Both the position numbers and the translations under genes were made by a program. This document shows positions 58,848 to 64,000 of a stretch of DNA of 64,000 bases, piece by piece. Source of the DNA: Chitinophagaceae bacterium (GTDB taxonomy: Bacteria > Bacteroidota > Bacteroidia > Chitinophagales > Chitinophagaceae); the NCBI GenBank assembly GCA_947380905.1, contig CANCSS010000005.1, forward strand, positions 22,955-86,954, given 5' to 3'. The stretch's first letter is position 1; the number at the start of each line of letters is the position of its first letter. Under the pieces are notes generated by a model. It was not told the DNA's origin. It searched no databases and saw only the letters and a list, made by a program, of their open reading frames with translations.

Positions 58848-60782
58848 ATGAAACATTGCTTTAATTTCAAATGTTTACTGATGCTTGTTTTCGTGGCATT
58901 TCAATTGAATTCAAATGCACAAATCAAATTGCCTAATCTTATTTCAAATGGAATGGTATTACAGCGCAATCAACCCGTAAAAATTTGGGGATGGAGTTCC
59001 CCTAAAGAAAAAATTGAAGTAAGTTTTGTAAATAAAAAATACAAAACTACCGCTGACGAAAAGGGAAACTGGAATTTGGAGCTAGCGGCCCACAAAGAAG
59101 GCGGACCCTATGAAATGACTTTAAAAGGAAAAAATCAAATCCTAATAAGCGACATTTTATATGGAGATGTTTGGTTTTGCTCAGGACAATCCAACATGGT
59201 ACATCAAGTAGAGTTGCATAAAGTTAGATACGCCGATGAAGTGGATAAAGCAAATTTTCCTGAAATTCGACACCTAACTATTCCTACTTTAACCGATTTA
59301 AATGGAGAAAAAAATGACTTACCTGTTGTAAACTGGAAAACCTGCAACCCAAGCAATGTATTGCAATTTTCTGCAGTGGCTTATTTTTTTGCAAAACAAC
59401 TCTATGAAAAATACCATATTCCCATTGGTTTAATTAATTCAAGCGTAGGCGGGACACCCATAGAAGCTTGGATTAGCGAAAATGGATTAAAAGAATTTCC
59501 AAAACTTCAAAGCACAATTCAAAAAAATAGAGATACCAATTATTTGAATAGTTTTAAAACTTCTATGAATGCTCCAAAAAAAATGGTGCAAGGTGACCAA
59601 GGATTAATTAACATGTGGTATGATATAAGCTATATCCCTAAAGGCTGGCGCAACATCAATATTCCAGGTTTTTGGGAGGATCAAGGAATTAAAAATTTAG
59701 ATGGCAATGTTTGGTATAGAAAAGAAATTGAAGTTCCTACCTCTATGACCAACGAAGAGGGAATGATTTTTTTAGGAAGAATTGTAGATGCAGATGCGGT
59801 TTATATTAATGGTAAGTTCATTGGAGGAAAAACGTATCAATACCCACAAAGAAGATATGTTTTAGAAAAGGGAATACTACACCCTGGCAAAAATAGCATA
59901 GTCATAAGAGTAACCAATACTTTTGGAAAAGGTGGTTTTGTTCCTGATAAACCTTATTGTATCAAAATAAATAATCAAACCCTTGACCTGAAAGGAGAAT
60001 GGCAATACAAAGTGGGTGAAGTGTTTGAAAGTCAAAAACAAAATACGTCGCCTAGTTTTTCTGCGCAAGATCAACCCAATGCTTTATTTAATGCTATGGT
60101 AGCACCCTTAACCAATTTCGCCATAAAAGGTTTTATTTGGTATCAAGGCGAAAGCAATGTGAGCAGATCCAATGAATATGAACAATTACAAATAGCCCAG
60201 ATAAATGATTGGAGAAAAAAATGGAACCAAGAAAACACTCCTTTTTTGTACGTACAATTACCAGGTTTTCAAGACATGAACTACTTGCCTAGTGAAAGTC
60301 AAATGGCAGAATTAAGAAATGCACAGCTCAAAGCTTTAAGTGTAAAAGCTACCGGAATGGCGATAGCGATTGATTTAGGAGAATGGAATGACATTCATCC
60401 CGATCGCAAAAAAGAAGTGGGCGATCGTTTGGCTTTATTAGCCAATAAAATCGCCTACCATGAAAACGACATGGTAAGCAATGGCCCCATTTGGGATTCC
60501 TATCTTACTGATGCCAATAAAATCACCGTCTCTTTTTCGAATTTAGGTACTGGGTTAATCAGTAATGATGGAGAAGATTTGAGGTATTTTGCTATTGCTG
60601 GAGAAGACAAAAAATTTGTTTGGGCAAAAGCAATCATTGAGAACAACAAAGTGATCATTTGGAATGATGCTATTAACCATCCTAAATATGTGAGATACGC
60701 TTGGGCAGACAATCCAGATGACGCAAATTTATACAACAAAGAGTTGTTGCCTGCTTCTCCATTTGAAATTATAATAAAATAA
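58848..60782 (+). CDS. Sialate O-acetylesterase-family carbohydrate esterase (split SASA domain)
   Basis: LPNLISNGMVLQRNQPVKIWGW, GDVWFCSGQSNM, NSSVGGTPIEAWIS, FIWYQGESNVSRSNEYEQL, AIAIDLGEWNDIHPDRKKEVGDRLA. Confidence 0.92.
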   Translation: MKHCFNFKCLLMLVFVAFQLNSNAQIKLPNLISNGMVLQRNQPVKIWGWSSPKEKIEVSFVNKKYKTTADEKGNWNLELAAHKEGGPYEMTLKGKNQILISDILYGDVWFCSGQSNMVHQVELHKVRYADEVDKANFPEIRHLTIPTLTDLNGEKNDLPVVNWKTCNPSNVLQFSAVAYFFAKQLYEKYHIPIGLINSSVGGTPIEAWISENGLKEFPKLQSTIQKNRDTNYLNSFKTSMNAPKKMVQGDQGLINMWYDISYIPKGWRNINIPGFWEDQGIKNLDGNVWYRKEIEVPTSMTNEEGMIFLGRIVDADAVYINGKFIGGKTYQYPQRRYVLEKGILHPGKNSIVIRVTNTFGKGGFVPDKPYCIKINNQTLDLKGEWQYKVGEVFESQKQNTSPSFSAQDQPNALFNAMVAPLTNFAIKGFIWYQGESNVSRSNEYEQLQIAQINDWRKKWNQENTPFLYVQLPGFQDMNYLPSESQMAELRNAQLKALSVKATGMAIAIDLGEWNDIHPDRKKEVGDRLALLANKIAYHENDMVSNGPIWDSYLTDANKITVSFSNLGTGLISNDGEDLRYFAIAGEDKKFVWAKAIIENNKVIIWNDAINHPKYVRYAWADNPDDANLYNKELLPASPFEIIIK

Positions 60783-60798
60783 AAATCTACTTTTATTT
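60777..60798. terminator. Possible AT-only bidirectional terminator hairpin
   Basis: AAATAAAA-atctac-TTTTATTT between convergent esterase and amidohydrolase stops. Confidence 0.35.
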
Positions 60799-62073
60799 AG
60801 ACTTATACACTACCCCATCTTTCATCACAAAATTGACTTGACCCATCAATTCAATATTTTTGGTGAGATCGCCAGGTACTGCAACTATGTCTGCTAATTT
60901 ATTTTTTTCAATACTTCCAAGTAGGGCTTGCGTGCCCATTAAATCTGCAGCATTCCAAGTAGCAGCTTGAATGGTTTCTAGAATGGGCATACCCCCTTCT
61001 ACCATGTATCTAAATTCAATCCAATTTTTTCCATGCGCATACACACCTGCATCTGTTCCAAAAGCAATTTTAACACCCGCTTTATAAGCTTTTGCAAAAG
61101 TAGCTTGAATTCTAGGCCCAATTTCCAAAGCTTTTTTAGTAACCATGGGAGGATAGTAACCTGGAATTTTTGCAGAATCAGCAGCAGAACGTCCTGCAAT
61201 AATCGTGGGTACTAAATAAGTACCATATTGTTTCATCAATGGAAAAACAGATTCATCCATTAAAGTACCATGTTCAATAGAACTTACGCCACCTCTAATC
61301 GCACGTTTCATGGCTTCCACTCCATGGCAATGTGCTGCCACTTTAAAGCCATAATCTTTCGCAGCTGAAACAATCGCACGAACTTCTTCTTCCGTAAATT
61401 GCGGATTTTCTCCATTGGCTGACATACTTAATACACCACCACTAGCAGTAATTTTAATTACATCACTTCCTTCTTTATATCTTTGTCTCACTGCTTTGTA
61501 AGCATCTTCTGGACCATTGATGACCCCTTCTTTTGGTCCTGGATCACCCATCAAATCTTTTCTATAATTATTCGTTGGATCTGCATGTCCACCAGTGGTT
61601 GCAATAGATTTACCAGCAGTATAAATTCTTGGACCAACAACATATCCTTTTTGAATGGCTTTTCTTAAAGCAATGTTGACGCCCGAGCCACCTAAATCAC
61701 GCACCGAAGTAAAACCAGCCATCAAATCTCTTTCTACCAAGCGCAATGCCCCATAAGCTACATCCACATCGTTTTGTGTAAAGCCATCCAAATATCTGTT
61801 GGGGCTGGTTTCATTTTCAACGTGTACATGCATATCCATTAAACCAGGCATTACGGTACTATTTTTTAAATCAACAGTTTTGTCGTTGGAACCTGCTTTT
61901 GTATAGCCATCCAATACCTCCACAATTTTATTTCCTTCCACTACAATGGTTTTTTCTTTTAACACTTTCAAGTGTTCCACATCAATTAATTGGCCACAAT
62001 ACAAATAGGTTTTTTGAGCCTGAGCAGCAAAGAAGCAGCTCGCCAAAACAAGAGAAATAATAAATGAACGCAT
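60793..62073 (-). CDS. Exported amidohydrolase (imidazolonepropionase-like family)
   Basis: Signal peptide MRSFIISLVLASCFFAAQAQ; VMPGLMDMHVHVE, VAAHCHGVEAMKRAIRGGVSSIEHGTLMD, IAFGTDAGVYAHG. Confidence 0.93.
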   Translation of the reverse strand: MRSFIISLVLASCFFAAQAQKTYLYCGQLIDVEHLKVLKEKTIVVEGNKIVEVLDGYTKAGSNDKTVDLKNSTVMPGLMDMHVHVENETSPNRYLDGFTQNDVDVAYGALRLVERDLMAGFTSVRDLGGSGVNIALRKAIQKGYVVGPRIYTAGKSIATTGGHADPTNNYRKDLMGDPGPKEGVINGPEDAYKAVRQRYKEGSDVIKITASGGVLSMSANGENPQFTEEEVRAIVSAAKDYGFKVAAHCHGVEAMKRAIRGGVSSIEHGTLMDESVFPLMKQYGTYLVPTIIAGRSAADSAKIPGYYPPMVTKKALEIGPRIQATFAKAYKAGVKIAFGTDAGVYAHGKNWIEFRYMVEGGMPILETIQAATWNAADLMGTQALLGSIEKNKLADIVAVPGDLTKNIELMGQVNFVMKDGVVYKSK

Positions 62074-62102
62074 CGTATAATTATTTAGAAAATAAATATA
62101 CA

Positions 62103-62135
62103 AAAAAACCTCCGCCTTATACAGGGGAGGTTTTA
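62103..62135. terminator. Hairpin terminator downstream of peroxiredoxin
   Basis: AAAACCTCC-gccttatacagg-GGAGGTTTT. Confidence 0.75.
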
Positions 62136-62165
62136 ATTTATTGGGCGATAACTCGAATTGGATAC

Positions 62166-62801
62166 TTACTTATTAGGCTGTGGGGTATAACGTAAATAAG
62201 GTTTAACAATATTTAACCCCTTAGGAAATTTCACCAAAGCGTCCTCAGTTTTGATAGCTGGTACTACAATGACGTCTTCGCCCTCTTTCCAATTGGCTGG
62301 TGTTGCCACGCTATAATTGGCAGTCAATTGTAAAGAATCAATTACCCTTAATACCTCCACAAAATTTCTTCCTGTAGAAGCGGGATAAGTAAGGGTTAAT
62401 TTAATTTTCTTGTCTGGTCCAATAATAAATAAAGAACGAACTGTGAAAGTTTCAGAAGCATTTGGATGAATCATGTCATAGGCATGGGCAATAGACTTGT
62501 CTTCATCTGCAATAATGGGGAACCCCACTGTTACATGTTGTGTTTCATTGATGTCATCGATCCATTTTTTATGACTCTCTACACCATCCACACTCAGCGC
62601 CAATACTTTTACATTGCGTTTGGCAAATTCTTCTTGCAATGCAGCAGTACGACCCAATTCGGTGGTACACACGGGTGTAAAATCTGCAGGATGAGAAAAT
62701 AATATTCCCCAACTTTCTCCTAAATAATCATGAAAACTAAGGTCGCCAATACTTGTTTTGGCTTTGAAATCGGGTGCGATATCGCCTAATCTTAAACTCA
62801 T
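62166..62801 (-). CDS. 1-Cys peroxiredoxin (Prx6 family)
   Basis: SLRLGDIAPDFKAKTSIGDLSFHDYLGESWGILFSHPADFTPVCTTELGRTA; start taken at internal Met. Confidence 0.95.
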   Translation of the reverse strand: MSLRLGDIAPDFKAKTSIGDLSFHDYLGESWGILFSHPADFTPVCTTELGRTAALQEEFAKRNVKVLALSVDGVESHKKWIDDINETQHVTVGFPIIADEDKSIAHAYDMIHPNASETFTVRSLFIIGPDKKIKLTLTYPASTGRNFVEVLRVIDSLQLTANYSVATPANWKEGEDVIVVPAIKTEDALVKFPKGLNIVKPYLRYTPQPNK

Positions 62802-62828
62802 ATAATTGTGTTTTTTAGAATAAAAAAA

Positions 62829-62836
62829 CAAAGATA
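62829..62836 (-). promoter_or_regulatory. -7 promoter element candidate TATCTTTG for peroxiredoxin
   Basis: TAnnTTTG match about 27 bp upstream of start. Confidence 0.4.
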
Positions 62837-62902
62837 TGTTATTTCTACTAAATTAGTAGACTTTAATAAAGATATATTTTTTTATTAAAAATGAACCCAC
62901 TT

Positions 62903-63436
62903 TTATTTGCTAGGTTGTTCGGCGCTATAGAGCTCTAATAGCCCATCGGGAAGTTCCACAGTAACTGTTTTTTTAACATGATCCACCCCTTTTAAACTTT
63001 CTTCATGCAGCGGGATATAGGCTTCTTGGCCTTGATAAAGAATGGTAACCAATAATTGATGAGGTTGTTCTATCACTTCTTGAATCACCCCAATGCTTTT
63101 GCCTTTTTCTTGAACGGTATAGCCCATCAAAGCCAAGGGTGAACTCTTATTCACTAATTTTTGAAAATCTACTTGAGGCAACCAAACCTTTTTTCCAATA
63201 AGTACAGCAGTTGCCTCCCTTGTAGCAATGCCTTCGATTTGCAGATGCGTCAAGGTTTCCGTTTTAGCATTAGCAGACAAAATAAAATAAGGTATAAAAC
63301 TGGAGGTATTTTTTTCAATAAATAAAGTAGTAATTCCTTTAAAAGAAATGGGCTTCCCTAAAGCATGTTCTAATATGACCTGCCCCGTTACCCCATGTGC
63401 AGCGACCATTTTACCAATGTGTACGTAATCGTTCAT
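62903..63436 (-). CDS. rimM: Ribosome maturation factor RimM
   Basis: YVHIGKMVAAHGVTGQVILEHAL, LIGKKVWLPQ, PLALMGYTVQ, QEAYIPLHEESLKGVDHVKKTVTVELPDGLLEL. Confidence 0.94.
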   Translation of the reverse strand: MNDYVHIGKMVAAHGVTGQVILEHALGKPISFKGITTLFIEKNTSSFIPYFILSANAKTETLTHLQIEGIATREATAVLIGKKVWLPQVDFQKLVNKSSPLALMGYTVQEKGKSIGVIQEVIEQPHQLLVTILYQGQEAYIPLHEESLKGVDHVKKTVTVELPDGLLELYSAEQPSK

Positions 63437-63477
63437 CTACAAATTTAAATCTTTTATCGCAGAGCTGGAGGCTCATT

Positions 63478-63514
63478 AAAAAACCCCAGCTTCCAAAAGG
63501 AAACCAGGGTTTTA
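63478..63514. terminator. Hairpin terminator downstream of rpsP
   Basis: AAAAAACCCC-agcTTCC-aaaa-GGAAacca-GGGTTTT. Confidence 0.65.
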
Positions 63515-63533
63515 AAGCTATGTTAATTAAAAA

Positions 63534-64000
63534 TTATTCAGCGGGTGTTTCTGTTGCTTCTGCAGCAGGTGCTTCAGGAGCTTCGGCTACTGGCGCAGCT
63601 TCTTCTACTGGTGCTTCTACTACTTCAGCTACTTTTTTAACAACAGGTACATACACTTTTTTAGCAGCTTGTGCTTTTTTGTGCGTGTCATTGGTGCTAG
63701 CCATTTTTGCTTCATGCTCTGCATACCAAGTTTGGAACTTAGCCATTGCTGTTGCATCATCAAACAATCCTAATTTAACTCCACGTAGTAAGTGCTTTAA
63801 ATAAAGTACTCCTTTGTAAGATAAAATGTTGTGCACTGTGTCTGTAGGAACAGCTCCTTTGTTTAACCACTCTAAAGCTTTTTGACGATCTAATTGAATC
63901 GTCGCAGGAACTGTTAAAGGATTGTAAGTACCAATTTTTTGGATGAATTTACCATCTCTTGGTGCGCGTCCGTCGGCTACTACTATAAAGTAGAAAGGCC
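63534..64000 (-). CDS. rpsP: 30S ribosomal protein S16 (5' end beyond window)
   Basis: Minus-strand reading frame from window edge: [73 protein letters not shown], then Ala/Glu/Pro-rich tail. Confidence 0.96.
   Translation of the reverse strand, partial: PFYFIVVADGRAPRDGKFIQKIGTYNPLTVPATIQLDRQKALEWLNKGAVPTDTVHNILSYKGVLYLKHLLRGVKLGLFDDATAMAKFQTWYAEHEAKMASTNDTHKKAQAAKKVYVPVVKKVAEVVEAPVEEAAPVAEAPEAPAAEATETPAE

Noticed and set aside
63540-63680. Repetitive GCTTCT/GGTGCTTC tract as a repeat array
   Set aside because: Explained by the Ala/Glu/Pro-rich tail of S16.
1-64000. CRISPR array, prophage, transposase, toxin-antitoxin or defence genes
   Set aside because: None recognised on reading the translated ORFs and the non-coding gaps; almost all DNA is accounted for by metabolic and housekeeping genes. 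tRNA absence was judged by eye only.

Overview
AT-rich 64 kb window from a Bacteroidota genome (Chitinophagaceae-like by gene style; inference only). Contents in order: (i) the start of a SusC-like gene (cut by the window edge), a LacI regulator and a HAD phosphatase; (ii) mnmE and a TonB/ExbD/ExbD/ExbB cluster; (iii) a MacB-like permease; (iv) a complete 14-gene complex I operon nuoA-N on the minus strand, with a short NuoG; (v) housekeeping genes (TPR protein, PstS-like protein, hisS, rlmN, two pseudouridine synthases); (vi) a ~31 kb plant-polysaccharide locus with hexuronate catabolism (uxaC, uxaA, uxaB), pectin/rhamnogalacturonan enzymes (GH28-GH105 fusion, CE8, CE12-GH105 fusion, GH106-like, GH105), a GMC oxidoreductase pair, one SusC/SusD pair, and glucuronoxylan enzymes (GH115, GH43, GH10, acetylesterase); (vii) an amidohydrolase, a 1-Cys peroxiredoxin, rimM and rpsP. 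The most interesting observations are a set of LacI/PurR-like operator sequences (centre CG) in all three divergent intergenic regions of the polysaccharide locus and upstream of the first lacI gene, the two different GH105 fusion enzymes, a HAD enzyme with DLNGT in place of DxDGT, a short NuoG with an unusual four-Cys motif, and putative leaderless promoters at mnmE, rlmN and rimM. I saw no CRISPR array, rRNA, tRNA, phage or transposon. I found no clearly new defence or mobile system.
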